Shown: piece after piece, positions 1 to 9,022 of the stretch | Position numbering within the stretch: position 1 is the first letter of the stretch | How the letters are laid out: the number at the start of each line of letters is the position of its first letter | Assembly: GCA_013388855.1 (NCBI GenBank) | Contig: JACAEM010000011.1 | Span: forward strand, 61,660-125,659 | Direction of reading: 5' to 3' | Length of the DNA stretch: 64,000 nucleotides | Source: Chloroflexota bacterium | GTDB lineage: Bacteria > Chloroflexota > Anaerolineae > Anaerolineales > Villigracilaceae | Notes under the pieces: model-generated | Seen by the model: the letters and a program-made list of their open reading frames with translations, nothing else | Database searches by the model: none | What the model was told of the DNA's origin: nothing | Made by a program: the position numbers and the translations under genes

Positions 1-1
1 G

Positions 2-160
2 GGAGGCATGGCAGGGCAGTTCCTCAAAGCCGCGGCAATTTCGACAGAGAAAGCGGTTGAGATGATGAAGCTGACCAAGCGACAGATTGAGGTGACGATG
101 TTCGCTTGCGGCGTTGAAAAGCTGGAAGATTTGAAAGTTGGAAAGTTAGTTAATCGATAA
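2..160 (+). CDS. fni: Type 2 isopentenyl-diphosphate delta-isomerase, C-terminal fragment (gene starts before the window)
   Basis: An open frame enters from the left edge and stops with TAA at 158-160, giving 52 residues. The segment with GGMAGQFLKAA, a helix, then IEVTMFACGVEKLEDLK matches the end of type 2 (FMN-dependent) IPP isomerases, where a glycine-rich phosphate-binding segment is followed by a helix and a conserved '(T/A)MF.(T/C)G...(I/L).(D/E)L' tail. The enzyme interconverts IPP and DMAPP. A polyprenyl diphosphate synthase lies 9.5 kb away, which fits but is weak support. The last codons overlap a 'TTGAAAGTTGGAAAGTT'-type string that resembles DNA inside hsdS near 63140. Only the tail is visible, so the call rests on a short match. 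Confidence 0.6.
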   Translation, partial: GGMAGQFLKAAAISTEKAVEMMKLTKRQIEVTMFACGVEKLEDLKVGKLVNR

Positions 161-235
161 TGGTATGTCATGCTGAGCAAAGCGAAGCATCCCTACCACA
201 GCGTGAGAGCAGCCTGTTTTGACTACCATTAGAAA
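161..235. repeat. Short intergenic stretch with a dispersed-repeat-like fragment
   Basis: The 75 bases between fni and the converging DedA-like gene contain GTCATGCTGAGCAAAGCGAA, which resembles the 'GTCAT..TGAGC..AGCGAAG' repeats scattered through many Anaerolineae genomes. A related string begins at 50573 (GTCATCCCGAGCGG). No gene is seen. Confidence 0.35.
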
Positions 236-757
236 TTACAAAATCGACATCCCAAACAACGTCACATTGAATCCCAACAAATACCCCGCCGCGACCAATA
301 AGGTATTCCACACATACGCCCCGCTGAATGCCGCACCCAGGTATAAACCGAAATTCATACGTGTCATCCCCGCCGGCACGCTGATCAGTGTCCGCACGCC
401 GGGTAGGACGCGCCCAAATATCACCAATCTCACACCCCAACGCGTGAACAATGTCTCGGCGCGCTCAAAATGACGCATATCCACGCGCAGCCAGCGCGAG
501 AAACGTTCCACGAGGGCGCGTCCACCGATCCGCGCCAGCCAGTAAGTGACGATCTCACTCACTACCGAACTGACCGCGATCAACAATCCGGTCATTAACA
601 CGAACAGGATGGGCTTGCCCATCACAAACGCCCGCAACCCCTCCCACACAATTTCCAACTGATCAAACAACATTACCTCAACTTGCTGCTTCATTCGGAT
701 AACACACCTGAATTGCATCTGCAAACCCAAGCAGATTTGGCTGAAATAGTTTAGCAT
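236..757 (-). pseudogene. DedA/VTT-family membrane protein, apparently lacking the usual N-terminus
   Basis: The C-terminal two thirds match the DedA (SNARE-associated, VTT) family of inner-membrane lipid-translocation proteins: a hydrophobic segment ending in YWLARIGG, then FGRVLPGVRTLISVPAG, which is the family's conserved 'F.R..P..R...S..AG' motif, then a terminal membrane helix. The usual first 40-50 residues, with the 'P.P.E' re-entrant segment, are absent. The first ~45 residues of the frame are not family-like. A MITE-like element begins 28 bp upstream of the start (785-939) and the ABC-operon terminator lies beyond it, so the missing part is not nearby. I favour a 5'-truncated remnant; a diverged short family member is possible. 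Start codon uncertain. Confidence 0.55.
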
Positions 758-784
758 TGTAGCTGTGGTAAATTAGACAGGGAT

Positions 785-939
785 TAGAGCCTGTTATGAA
801 CTACGATTTGCGTAGATTCTTATCGCTGTTTTCGAGCAAAATAGTTCGTTTGTTGCAAGTTTTACAGGCTTTCATAGTCACTTTGGGCGAATTTTTGAAC
901 AGAATTCAAGCATTTTACCAAAGTGCATAACAGGCTCTA
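785..939. mobile_element. MITE-like element, 155 bp with perfect 14-bp terminal inverted repeats
   Basis: TAGAGCCTGTTATG at 785-798 is the exact reverse complement of CATAACAGGCTCTA at 926-939. If the outer TA on each side is read as a duplicated TA target, the inverted repeats are 12 bp (GAGCCTGTTATG) and the element is 151 bp. TA duplication is typical of IS630/Tc1-mariner and some IS5-family elements. The interior is non-coding. It sits between the DedA-like gene and the terminator of the amino-acid ABC operon. Confidence 0.65.
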
Positions 940-948
940 GGGAAGCAG

Positions 949-978
949 AAAACCCGGCGTAATTCGCTTGACGCCGGG
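949..978 (-). terminator. Rho-independent terminator of the amino-acid ABC operon
   Basis: Read on the minus strand, an 8-bp GC-rich stem CCCGGCGT/ACGCCGGG with a 10-nt loop is followed by TTTT. It lies 22 bp after the stop codon of the ATP-binding subunit. Confidence 0.75.
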
Positions 979-999
979 CCTTGCCACGATCTTAAGCAC

Positions 1000-1743
1000 C
1001 TAATGCCTCAAAATTTGAGACAAAAATAATTTCGTCCGGTCACTTTGGGGATTGTTGAAGATTTGTTCCGGCGTACCTTGCTCCACAATCTCGCCTTTGT
1101 CAAAAAAGACCATACGGTCCGCCACGGCGCGGGCGAAACCCATTTCGTGCGTCACTGCCAGAATGGTCATACCGGACTTCGCCAATTCGATCATCACGTC
1201 CAGCACTTCCTTGATCATCTCCGGGTCGAGAGCGGATGTCGGTTCGTCGAACAGCATGATCTTGGGCTGCATTGCCAGCGAACGGGCAATGGCGACGCGT
1301 TGCTGCTGCCCACCCGAGAGTTGACCGGGGTACTTGTGCGCCTGTTCCGGGATACCCACGCGTTCCAACAGCTGCATGGCGATCTCCTCCGCCTTTTCTT
1401 TTTTCCACTTCCGCACCTGAATCGGCGCCAGCACGATATTCTGCATCACCGTCAGATGCGGGAACAGGTTGAACTGCTGAAAGACCATCCCCGTCTCACT
1501 GCGGATCTGCTCGATGTTGCGCACGTCATGACTCAGTTCGATGCCATCCACAATGATTGTGCCGCGCTGATGCTCCTCGAGGCGGTTCAATGTGCGGATG
1601 AACGTTGATTTCCCCGACCCTGATGGACCGAAGATGACAATTACCTCCCGCCGTTTCACTTCCATGTTAATGCCCTTCAAAGCATGGAAGTTCCCATACC
1701 ACTTATGCACATCCTGCACTTTGATGATTGGTTCGTCTGCCAT
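1000..1743 (-). CDS. aapP: Polar amino-acid ABC transporter, ATP-binding subunit
   Basis: A 247-residue cytoplasmic ATPase that powers amino-acid import. It has all nucleotide-binding motifs: Walker [10 protein letters not shown] (about residues 39-47), the ABC signature [17 protein letters not shown], Walker [13 protein letters not shown], and the switch histidine in [11 protein letters not shown]. Length and sequence fit the GlnQ/AapP/YhdZ group of the polar amino-acid uptake (PAAT) family. It is the last of four genes transcribed together (binding protein, two permeases, ATPase), 19 bp after the AapM-like permease. AGAGGA lies 8 bp upstream of the ATG as a ribosome-binding site. Confidence 0.93.
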   Translation of the reverse strand: MADEPIIKVQDVHKWYGNFHALKGINMEVKRREVIVIFGPSGSGKSTFIRTLNRLEEHQRGTIIVDGIELSHDVRNIEQIRSETGMVFQQFNLFPHLTVMQNIVLAPIQVRKWKKEKAEEIAMQLLERVGIPEQAHKYPGQLSGGQQQRVAIARSLAMQPKIMLFDEPTSALDPEMIKEVLDVMIELAKSGMTILAVTHEMGFARAVADRMVFFDKGEIVEQGTPEQIFNNPQSDRTKLFLSQILRH

Positions 1744-1762
1744 GATACAAATCCTCTACAAT

Positions 1763-2959
1763 CTATCGTTTTCCTACACCGAGACGCTCTTCCAATTGCT
1801 GGCTCAGATACGACATGCCATAACTCAACACCCAGAAGATCAGGGAGATGAAAGCATACACTTCACGCTGCAACCCGAGAAACTCCGGCTGCGCCAACAC
1901 GGTCTTGGCAATGCCTACCAGATCAAGCAAGCCGACGATTGCCACAAGCGATGTATCCTTGAACACTGCGATAAATTGCCCCACCAATATCGGGATAATC
2001 AAGCGCAACGCCTGTGGCAGGATGACAAATGTCATGGTCTGAAAGCCGTTCAAGCCCAACGCATGCGCGGCTTCAAACTGGCCGCGCGGAATTGCCTGCA
2101 AGCCGCCGCGCACGTTCTCCGCCAGGTACGCCGCGCTGAAGAGCGTAATCCCCACCATCGCACGGACGACGCGGTCCACGGTCCAACCGGTGGGCAGGAA
2201 AAGCGGAAGCATCAACTGCGCCATGAACAGGATTGTGATCAACGGCACACCGCGCACGATCTCGATGTAGCCCACACTGAACCAGCGGATAATCGGCAAT
2301 TCCGAACGCCGCCCTAACGCCAGCAACACACCAATGGGAAACGAGAACAGAATTCCCACCACCGTCAGCAGGAATGTGAGCAACAACCCACCCCACAGGT
2401 TCGTGCGGACAATCGGCATGAACCCGGATTCGGATTCAGAGAGTCCATGCGTAAGCAGGATGATGACCGGCAGGGAGATCACCCAGCCCGCGATAACGCT
2501 TCGCTTCAGGACATCGGGTCTGGCGCGCCCGAATCCCCAGCCAACCAGCCCCGCGATACACAGCAGGATCAGCCATTGCCGCGGGCTGTCACCGAACGGA
2601 AACAACGCAAGCAAAGCCGGAATCAATAACAGGACCACAGCGAACCTGGAGCGACGCGCCCAAATCCCAATCGAATTTCCCGAAAGAAAGACCAGGAATC
2701 CCAGCCAAACCCACAGCCTGTCGGAGTGTTCAAGAGGGTACTGCCCGATCATCAGCAAACGCATATTGGTGGAAACAACCTCCCACTCTGCGACGGTGAA
2801 CACCCATGTCAAAAAGCCTCTGACTGCCCAATATGCGATCAGCGCCCCCAGGATGGTGAGCAACGCATCGTACCATGAGCCGAACAGGTTCCTGCGCATC
2901 CAGCGCAGGATATTGGAGCGTTCGCTCACGGGCGGCAGGACGGTATTCAAGTTACTCAT
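1763..2959 (-). CDS. aapM: Polar amino-acid ABC transporter permease, AapM/YhdY type
   Basis: A 398-residue integral membrane protein with about eight hydrophobic segments. The C-terminal half is the BPD_transp_1 fold with the EAA loop (EAAHALGLNGFQTMTFVILP) that contacts the ATPase. The long N-terminal half, with extra membrane segments, sets the AapQ/AapM subgroup apart from short GlnP-type permeases. A single base separates the upstream permease stop from this ATG, with GGAG 7 bp upstream, so translation is probably coupled. It should pair with the AapQ-like subunit as a heterodimeric channel. Confidence 0.9.
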   Translation of the reverse strand: MSNLNTVLPPVSERSNILRWMRRNLFGSWYDALLTILGALIAYWAVRGFLTWVFTVAEWEVVSTNMRLLMIGQYPLEHSDRLWVWLGFLVFLSGNSIGIWARRSRFAVVLLLIPALLALFPFGDSPRQWLILLCIAGLVGWGFGRARPDVLKRSVIAGWVISLPVIILLTHGLSESESGFMPIVRTNLWGGLLLTFLLTVVGILFSFPIGVLLALGRRSELPIIRWFSVGYIEIVRGVPLITILFMAQLMLPLFLPTGWTVDRVVRAMVGITLFSAAYLAENVRGGLQAIPRGQFEAAHALGLNGFQTMTFVILPQALRLIIPILVGQFIAVFKDTSLVAIVGLLDLVGIAKTVLAQPEFLGLQREVYAFISLIFWVLSYGMSYLSQQLEERLGVGKR

Positions 2960-2960
2960 C

Positions 2961-4142
2961 TTAACGCTCCACCAGTTTGATACGCTGGTTGTACCAGTTC
3001 ATCAACAAGGAAGTAAACAAACTAATGGCAAGATATGTCACCATCACCAGCGAGATCATCTCTACAGCACGCCCTGTCTGGTTTTGGATTGTATTGGAGA
3101 CGTAGAAAACATCCGGGTAGCCGACTGCGATTGCCAGCGAGGAGTTCTTGACCAGGTTCAGGTATTGACTCGTCAACGGCGGGATGATGACCCGCAGCGC
3201 CTGCGGGAATACCACCAGGCGCAGGGTCTGGAATGCGTTCAAGCCGAGCGCCCGCGACGCCTCCACCTGCCCTTTAGAAACGGACTGGATGCCCGCCCGT
3301 ACGACCTCACCGATAAACGCGGCAGTATAGAGGACAAGCCCGGAGGTCAGCGCCATGAATTCCGGGCTGAGGATTTTCCCCCCTGATAAATTCAAGCCTT
3401 TGACAAGCGGCAGGTCGAGTGTGAGCGGTTTTTCAGGCAGAATGATCCAACCGAGTAATCCGACAAGGATAAAGGTCAGAATGCTCCACAGTAACGTTAA
3501 CGGAGCTCGGCCGGTACGCTGACCATAGGCGCGCAGGGCGAAGAATACGATTACAGCCAGAATCAAGCCGAAGATCAGGATCAGGCGAAAGGTTGGAAAG
3601 GAGGCGGTAGGTATCCCCCACGGAATCCCCACACCGCGGTTCGTTAAAATGATGTCTCCAGGCCAGATAATCGCTTCCTTCACCCTGGGAAGTTTGAGAA
3701 AAACACCCAGATACCAGAAGATCAGGAAGACCAGCAGGGAAAGGTTGCGGATGAGTTCGAGATAAAACGCCGCGAGGCGGTTGATAATGAAATTGGTGGA
3801 AAGGCGCGCTACGCCCAGAATCACCCCCAGAATGGTCGCAAAGACGATTCCAACTACCCCCACCGATAAGGTATTAGCCAGCCCCACTAAAAATGCCTGC
3901 CAGTACGTGGAGTTGCGGTCGTATGGAAAGGCTGTTTCCGCAATATCAAAGCCGGAAACTCCGTTAAAAAATGAATAGCTCAGTGTAATGCCCTGCTTTG
4001 CCAGTCCCGCTTTCATGTTCTGGTAGATGAGCGCGCCGACAAACAGTACAAACAGGACAAATACAATCTGCCCGAGAAACCTAAGAATACGCTCGTCCCG
4101 CCAGAATGGGATGGTCGTCTTTTGTTGTTCGTCGCGTGACAT
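2961..4142 (-). CDS. aapQ: Polar amino-acid ABC transporter permease, AapQ/YhdX type
   Basis: A 393-residue membrane protein that starts MSRDEQQ. I chose the ATG at 4142 over one 45 bp upstream because GGAGG sits 6 bp before it. It has an N-terminal membrane helix, a large extracytoplasmic portion (SYSFFNGVSGFDIAE is the typical AapQ segment), and a C-terminal BPD_transp_1 domain with the EAA loop EASRALGLNAFQTLRLVVFP. It forms the import channel with the next gene and is separated from the binding-protein gene by a strong stem-loop. Confidence 0.9.
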   Translation of the reverse strand: MSRDEQQKTTIPFWRDERILRFLGQIVFVLFVLFVGALIYQNMKAGLAKQGITLSYSFFNGVSGFDIAETAFPYDRNSTYWQAFLVGLANTLSVGVVGIVFATILGVILGVARLSTNFIINRLAAFYLELIRNLSLLVFLIFWYLGVFLKLPRVKEAIIWPGDIILTNRGVGIPWGIPTASFPTFRLILIFGLILAVIVFFALRAYGQRTGRAPLTLLWSILTFILVGLLGWIILPEKPLTLDLPLVKGLNLSGGKILSPEFMALTSGLVLYTAAFIGEVVRAGIQSVSKGQVEASRALGLNAFQTLRLVVFPQALRVIIPPLTSQYLNLVKNSSLAIAVGYPDVFYVSNTIQNQTGRAVEMISLVMVTYLAISLFTSLLMNWYNQRIKLVER

Positions 4143-4161
4143 GAACAACCTCCATATGAAG

Positions 4162-4194
4162 ATCGAGGGCGGGGAGATATTCCCCACCCTCGAT
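4162..4194 (-). promoter_or_regulatory. Intercistronic stem-loop between binding protein and permease genes
   Basis: A 14-bp stem (4162-4175 with 4181-4194, one G-U type mismatch) with a 5-nt loop. No T-run follows on the minus strand, so it is not a good terminator. In ABC operons such hairpins after the binding-protein gene commonly protect the upstream mRNA or reduce read-through, so the binding protein is made in excess. Confidence 0.6.
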
Positions 4195-4209
4195 GAGTTT
4201 CATAGTAGT

Positions 4210-5349
4210 CTAGCGGAACGGCGGCGCGTAGAGTAAGCCGCCTTCGGTGTACAGGCTGTTCAAGCCGCGGGGGATATAGGTCGGTGTGTCAGGACCGAGG
4301 TTGCGGTTGTACACTTCCTCATAGTTACCGACCAATTTGATGATATTGTAGGCAAAGTCGTTGGTGAGTCCGAGTTTCAAGCCAAGATCGCCTTCGAGTC
4401 CAAGCAGACGCCGGACTTCGGGCGCGGTGGCATTGGCTTTCACATCGTCCACATTGGCAGAGGTGATGTCAAACTCTTCACCGGCAAACATGGCGAAGAC
4501 CGTCCATTGGGCGATATCGAACCACTGATCGTCGCCATGACGAACCATCGGGCCAAGCGGCTCTTTCGACATGGTCACATCCATGATGACGTGCGCCGAC
4601 GGATCGGGCAGGACAGAGCGGCGTGAAACCAACCCAGACTTATCCGTGGTAACGGCATCACAGCGACCTTCCGCATACGCGGCGAAGGTGGCATCGGCAT
4701 CCTCAAACACAGCCGGAGTGTAGGAAACACCCAGCGAAGCCATGACATCGGAAAGGTTGAGTTCGGTGGTGGTCCCCGTCTGGACACAAATAGTGCCGCC
4801 TTCCAAGTCTTCCAGTGTGGTCAGCCCGCTGTCGGCGGGAACCATCATGCCCTGGCCATCATAGAAAGTGGTGTGAACGAAATTGCCGCCCAGTTCGGTA
4901 TCACGCACAAGCGACCAGGTGGTGTTGCGGCTGAGAATGTCGATCTCGCCAGATTGCAGGGCGGTGAAGCGCTCGGCAGCGGTCACCGGGCGGAACTCCA
5001 CCTTAGATGCGTCGCCGAAGATCGCAGCGGCTAGCGCGCGGCAGTAATCCACATCAATGCCTGCAAAGTTGCCATCGGCATCCACGTATCCGAAGCCGGG
5101 CACTTGCGAGTTGACGCCACAAATCAGATTACCCCGCGCTTTGACGGTCTCAAGGGTCACACCATATCCGGCAGGCGCGACCACGGCAGGCGCCGCGGGC
5201 GACCCCGCGACCGGAACTTCCACAGTAACGACGACTGTCTCCTTGACGGTGACGGTCTCGCCTGATGGCGCCGGTGCCGCGCCTCCACACGCAGCAAGGG
5301 CAAGGACGAAGGCCGTAAACAACGTCAGAACCACAAATATCTTACGCAT
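4210..5349 (-). CDS. aapJ: Amino-acid ABC transporter substrate-binding lipoprotein, AapJ type
   Basis: A 379-residue protein with a lipoprotein signal peptide (MRKIFVVLTLFTAFVLALAAC; lipobox LAAC with lipidated Cys21), a Thr/Val-rich linker (about residues 30-60) typical of Chloroflexota binding proteins, and a type II periplasmic-binding-protein fold. Segments such as RGNLICGVNSQVPGF, DVDYCRALAAAIFGD and EIDILSRNTTWSLVRDTELG are hallmarks of the AapJ/YhdW group, which bind several polar L-amino acids. AAAGGAGG lies just upstream of the ATG. It is first in the operon and is expected to be anchored on the outer face of the cytoplasmic membrane. Confidence 0.93.
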   Translation of the reverse strand: MRKIFVVLTLFTAFVLALAACGGAAPAPSGETVTVKETVVVTVEVPVAGSPAAPAVVAPAGYGVTLETVKARGNLICGVNSQVPGFGYVDADGNFAGIDVDYCRALAAAIFGDASKVEFRPVTAAERFTALQSGEIDILSRNTTWSLVRDTELGGNFVHTTFYDGQGMMVPADSGLTTLEDLEGGTICVQTGTTTELNLSDVMASLGVSYTPAVFEDADATFAAYAEGRCDAVTTDKSGLVSRRSVLPDPSAHVIMDVTMSKEPLGPMVRHGDDQWFDIAQWTVFAMFAGEEFDITSANVDDVKANATAPEVRRLLGLEGDLGLKLGLTNDFAYNIIKLVGNYEEVYNRNLGPDTPTYIPRGLNSLYTEGGLLYAPPFR

Positions 5350-5592
5350 TTCTCCTCCTTTGAAAAATGTGTCAATTGGAATTACAGAGCGACGATTCAG
5401 ATTTCTTAATGCGGAATGACTGGTTCCACCTCCTTTCTGGTTGTAGATGTTTTTAATTCATTTTTTGAAATTAAGCAAGGAAAATGAACGAATTGAAATA
5501 AACTCGGGAATGAATTTCTATCGCTGGAATCATTGATATCAAAAATCAAATGTATAATTCATGCCATTCACTTAACCCAACCAGAGGCAGGC
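5350..5592. promoter_or_regulatory. Divergent intergenic region with a candidate -10 box (TATAAT, 5553-5558)
   Basis: This 243-bp AT-rich gap separates the minus-strand ABC operon from the plus-strand kinase/oxidoreductase genes, so both promoters should lie here. A perfect TATAAT occurs at 5553-5558, about 35 bp before the kinase ATG; a TTGATA lies upstream but with only 14 bp between. I see no riboswitch-like fold or clear operator. Confidence 0.4.
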
Positions 5593-6489
5593 ATGGATAT
5601 CAAGTCAATCCTCCAGCGCGTCCCACAGTTTGCTTCGAAAGACGAATTTACCATCACGGAATTAACTGGGGGCATCACCAACCGAAACTTCAAGATCACA
5701 GTTAACGAAGAGGCTTTCGTGCTGCGCATGGGAGGAAACGAGACGGCGTATCTTGGCATCGACCGTCAGGTGGAATACGACTGCTCCCGCCTCGCTGCGC
5801 AGGTCGGGGTTGCCCCAGACCCCATCGCGTTTCTCGCCCCTGAGGGGTACATCGTGGCGCGTTTCGTTTCTGGCAAAAGCATCCCAGTCGAAGAGATAGG
5901 CACGGAAATGAACATTGCCCGCGTGGTTGAATCCATGAAAGCTTACCACGCACTGGATTTTTTCCCCGGTTCCTTTTCCCCCTTTCGCGTGGCAGAGAAA
6001 TACACCGAAACTGCACGCAGGTTTAGCGTCAAACTCCCCGAAAAAATAGACTGGTATCTTGAAAAGTCACGAGAGATCGAATCGGCCATGTACAGACGTG
6101 AACCGCTCACCTTCCGTCCCTGTCACAATGACCTGCTCAACGGCAACTTCATCGACGACGGCACGCGCATCCGCATTTTGGATTGGGAATATGCGGGCAT
6201 GGGTGACGTTTTCTTTGATCTCGGCAATTTCGCCATCCAACACGAATTCAACGACGACCAAGATGAACTGCTGGTAAAAGCCTACTTTGGACATCCCACC
6301 GACTCTCGACGAGCCCGCCAAAAATTGATGAAGATCATGTCCGATCTGCGCGAGGCGATGTGGGCGCAGGTGCAAATCGGCGTCTCGAAACTGGACTTCG
6401 ATTATGCCGGTTATGGTCAGAAATATTTTGATCGGTTTGAAGACAGCATTAATCAAACATGCTACAAAGATTGGTTAAGCGCGGTATAA
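5593..6489 (+). CDS. Choline/ethanolamine kinase-like phosphotransferase (APH superfamily)
   Basis: A 298-residue protein kinase-like (aminoglycoside phosphotransferase/choline kinase) enzyme. The N-lobe has a glycine-rich turn (ELTGGITNRNFKI) and the lysine region VLRMGG. The Brenner motif CHNDLLNGNF carries the catalytic Asp, and the metal-binding motif ILDWEYAGMGD follows about 20 residues later. The ATG at 5593 is preferred to one 60 bp upstream because AGAGG precedes it and family similarity starts there. It is followed after 35 bp by a dimethylglycine/sarcosine-dehydrogenase-like gene, which suggests a role with choline-derived or methylated amines; the true substrate cannot be read from sequence. 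Confidence 0.8.
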   Translation: MDIKSILQRVPQFASKDEFTITELTGGITNRNFKITVNEEAFVLRMGGNETAYLGIDRQVEYDCSRLAAQVGVAPDPIAFLAPEGYIVARFVSGKSIPVEEIGTEMNIARVVESMKAYHALDFFPGSFSPFRVAEKYTETARRFSVKLPEKIDWYLEKSREIESAMYRREPLTFRPCHNDLLNGNFIDDGTRIRILDWEYAGMGDVFFDLGNFAIQHEFNDDQDELLVKAYFGHPTDSRRARQKLMKIMSDLREAMWAQVQIGVSKLDFDYAGYGQKYFDRFEDSINQTCYKDWLSAV

Positions 6490-6524
6490 GTCCACAATTC
6501 TCACAATAAAGGAAATGTTCAACC

Positions 6525-8963
6525 ATGAATTTCCCCACACACGCACAGGCAGTCATCATCGGCGGAGGGGTCGGCGGGGCAAGCATTGCCTACCACCTAA
6601 CTCAAATGGGATGGAAAGATGTCGTCGTCATCGAACGGCATGAACTCACCAGCGGCTCGACCTTCCACTCGGCGGGACTGGTTGGACAACTCCGCACCTC
6701 CTCCAGTCTCACCAAGATGATGCGGTACAGTACCGACCTGTATCGCAGGCTCAAAAACGAAACCGGCGTTGACCCTGGCTGGGACGAAGTGGGAAGCTTG
6801 CGCATTGCTTCTTCCGAGGAGCGCATGGAGGAGCTCAAGCGCGTGGTAGGGTATTCCAAGGCATTCGGGATGCCGCTCGATATGCTCACTCCGAAAGAGT
6901 GTCAGAATCTGTTCCCGTTGATGTCGCTGGAAAATGTGAAAGGCGGGGTATTCCTATCCACCGACGGGCAGATCGACCCTACAGGTTTGACAAACGCACT
7001 TGCGTCGGGAGCCAAGAGTCGCGGCGCGAAATTCCTAATGAACACGCGGGTGACGGGAATCACTGTCAGTAATAATGAAGTCAAGGAAGTGGTGACAGAC
7101 AAAGGCGCGGTCAAGACCGATGTAATCGTCAACGCGGCGGGCTTGTGGGGCAATGACATTGCCAATATGGTCGGGCTCGCGCTTCCCATCATCCCGATGG
7201 CGCATTTGTACCTCATTACCAAACCAGTCAAGGATCAGCCGCAATCCATGCCCACAATGCGCGACCCGGATCATCTCGTATATTTTCGCGGCACCGGGAG
7301 CGGCATGATCGCCGGCGGTTATGAACACGAACCCAAACCGTGGGGCTTGAACGGAGTCCCACAGGATTGGAATTTCAAACTGCTCGAACCGGATTGGGAC
7401 AGGTTTACTCCGTTGATGGAAAATATCATCAAGCGTGTGCCTTCCATGGAGACGGCAGAGATCGTGCAATTGCTCAATGGGCCGGAGGGCTTCACGCCCG
7501 ATTCAGAATACCTGCTCGGTCCCACCTCCGTGCGCGGTTTTTGGGTGGCGTGCGCGTTCTGCGCGCATGGAATCGCCGGAGCGGGCGGCATTGGCAAAGT
7601 GATGGCAGAGTGGATCATCGACGGTCATCCTGAATGGGACATGTGGAAGCTCGATGTGCGCCGTTTTGGGAATCAATACGGCAGTCAAGCATTCACGCTT
7701 GCGCGCACGGTCGAGACGTACGGCAAGTACTACAGCATCCACATGCCATACGAGGAGCGCGAGTCCGCGCGGCCGCTACGGCTCTCCCCTGCCTATCATC
7801 GCTTGCAGGACCTCGGCGCGGTCTTCGGCGAAAAAGGCGGATGGGAACGACCGAACTGGTTCATGCCAAACGAGAAGGACCCCCGCGCCGCCTCTGTACC
7901 GGACCTCCAAGGCTGGGCGCGTGACAATTGGTCGCCAGCCATCGCGGCGGAACATCGTGCCACGCGCGAAGCCGCCGGACTCTTCGACGAAACATCCTTC
8001 TCGAAGATCGAAGTACTCGGACCGAGGGCTTGTGACTTTTTGCAGAGATTATGCGACAACGACATCGACAAACCGATTGGCACGGTTGTCTATACCCAAA
8101 TGCTCAATGCGCGCGGCGGCATCGAATGTGATTTCACAGTGACGCGCCTTGCGCCAGACCGGTTCATGATCGTCACAGGCACCGCCTTCGGTACACACGA
8201 CATGACGCACCTGCGCCGCTACATGCCGCTGGATGGAACGGTTTACATCAATGACATGACCTCTGCGCGCACATGTTTCGGTCTGTGGGGACCAAAGGCG
8301 CGCGAGATTTTGCAGAAAGTCACACCGGACGACGTGTCCAATGCCGCATTCCCATACATGACCGCGAAGCAAATCACGATTGGGAATATTCCAACTCTGG
8401 CGGTACGCGTCACATACGTTGGCGAGCTTGGCTGGGAGTTTTATGCGCCCTCCGAATACGGCGAGCAGTTATGGGATACGCTTTGGGAAGCGGGTAAACC
8501 CTTCGGCATGGTCGCGGCGGGATACAAAGCCATCGAGTCGCTTCGCCTGGAAAAGGGCTACCGCTACTGGAGCGCGGATATTACACCCGACTACACCCCC
8601 TATGAAGCAGGACTTGGCTTTGCCGTTGCGCTAAACAAGCCTGTCGATTTCATGGGCAAAGAGAAGCTGCAAAAGCAAAAAGCAGAGGGCATCAAAGTAA
8701 AGCTTTGCTGCGTTACCTTGGACGATCCGAATACGATTGTCTTTGGCAGTGAGCCGATCCGCCATGAAGGTACAGTAGTGGGATGGGTCACTTCGGGCGG
8801 ATTTGGGTACACGGTCAACAAGTCCATCGCATACACGTATCTGCCCATCGAGTTGGCAAAGCCGGGAACACGCGTCAGCGTGGAATGCTTCGGGGTGGAG
8901 ATTCAGGCTGAGGTCCAGAAAGAGCCGTTGTATGATCCAAAAGGAGAAAAGATCAAGGCGTAG
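6525..8963 (+). CDS. FAD-dependent oxidoreductase with GcvT domain (dimethylglycine/sarcosine dehydrogenase family)
   Basis: An 812-residue two-part enzyme. Residues ~8-370 form a DAO-type FAD domain with the dinucleotide motif IIGGGVGGASIAYHL and SGSTFHSAGL, where His48 is at the site of covalent flavin attachment in dimethylglycine and sarcosine dehydrogenases. A short FAO_M linker follows. Residues ~430-800 are a GcvT-type folate-binding domain (VAAGYKAIESLRLEKGYRYW, YEAGLGFAVALNK). Enzymes of this build oxidatively demethylate N-methylated glycines and pass the one-carbon unit to tetrahydrofolate. Neighbours are a choline-kinase-like gene and a divergent amino-acid importer. The exact substrate is unresolved. 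Confidence 0.85.
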   Translation: MNFPTHAQAVIIGGGVGGASIAYHLTQMGWKDVVVIERHELTSGSTFHSAGLVGQLRTSSSLTKMMRYSTDLYRRLKNETGVDPGWDEVGSLRIASSEERMEELKRVVGYSKAFGMPLDMLTPKECQNLFPLMSLENVKGGVFLSTDGQIDPTGLTNALASGAKSRGAKFLMNTRVTGITVSNNEVKEVVTDKGAVKTDVIVNAAGLWGNDIANMVGLALPIIPMAHLYLITKPVKDQPQSMPTMRDPDHLVYFRGTGSGMIAGGYEHEPKPWGLNGVPQDWNFKLLEPDWDRFTPLMENIIKRVPSMETAEIVQLLNGPEGFTPDSEYLLGPTSVRGFWVACAFCAHGIAGAGGIGKVMAEWIIDGHPEWDMWKLDVRRFGNQYGSQAFTLARTVETYGKYYSIHMPYEERESARPLRLSPAYHRLQDLGAVFGEKGGWERPNWFMPNEKDPRAASVPDLQGWARDNWSPAIAAEHRATREAAGLFDETSFSKIEVLGPRACDFLQRLCDNDIDKPIGTVVYTQMLNARGGIECDFTVTRLAPDRFMIVTGTAFGTHDMTHLRRYMPLDGTVYINDMTSARTCFGLWGPKAREILQKVTPDDVSNAAFPYMTAKQITIGNIPTLAVRVTYVGELGWEFYAPSEYGEQLWDTLWEAGKPFGMVAAGYKAIESLRLEKGYRYWSADITPDYTPYEAGLGFAVALNKPVDFMGKEKLQKQKAEGIKVKLCCVTLDDPNTIVFGSEPIRHEGTVVGWVTSGGFGYTVNKSIAYTYLPIELAKPGTRVSVECFGVEIQAEVQKEPLYDPKGEKIKA

Positions 8964-9022
8964 TAAAACCATCCTGCAACAACAAGGCGGCAGGCGTTCC
9001 ACGGTTACAGTAAAATTGGAGC

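Noticed and set aside
5350..5592. Riboswitch (for example glycine-type) upstream of the oxidoreductase/kinase or the transporter
   Set aside because: No conserved aptamer elements or strong nested stems are apparent, and the likely 5' leader is too short.
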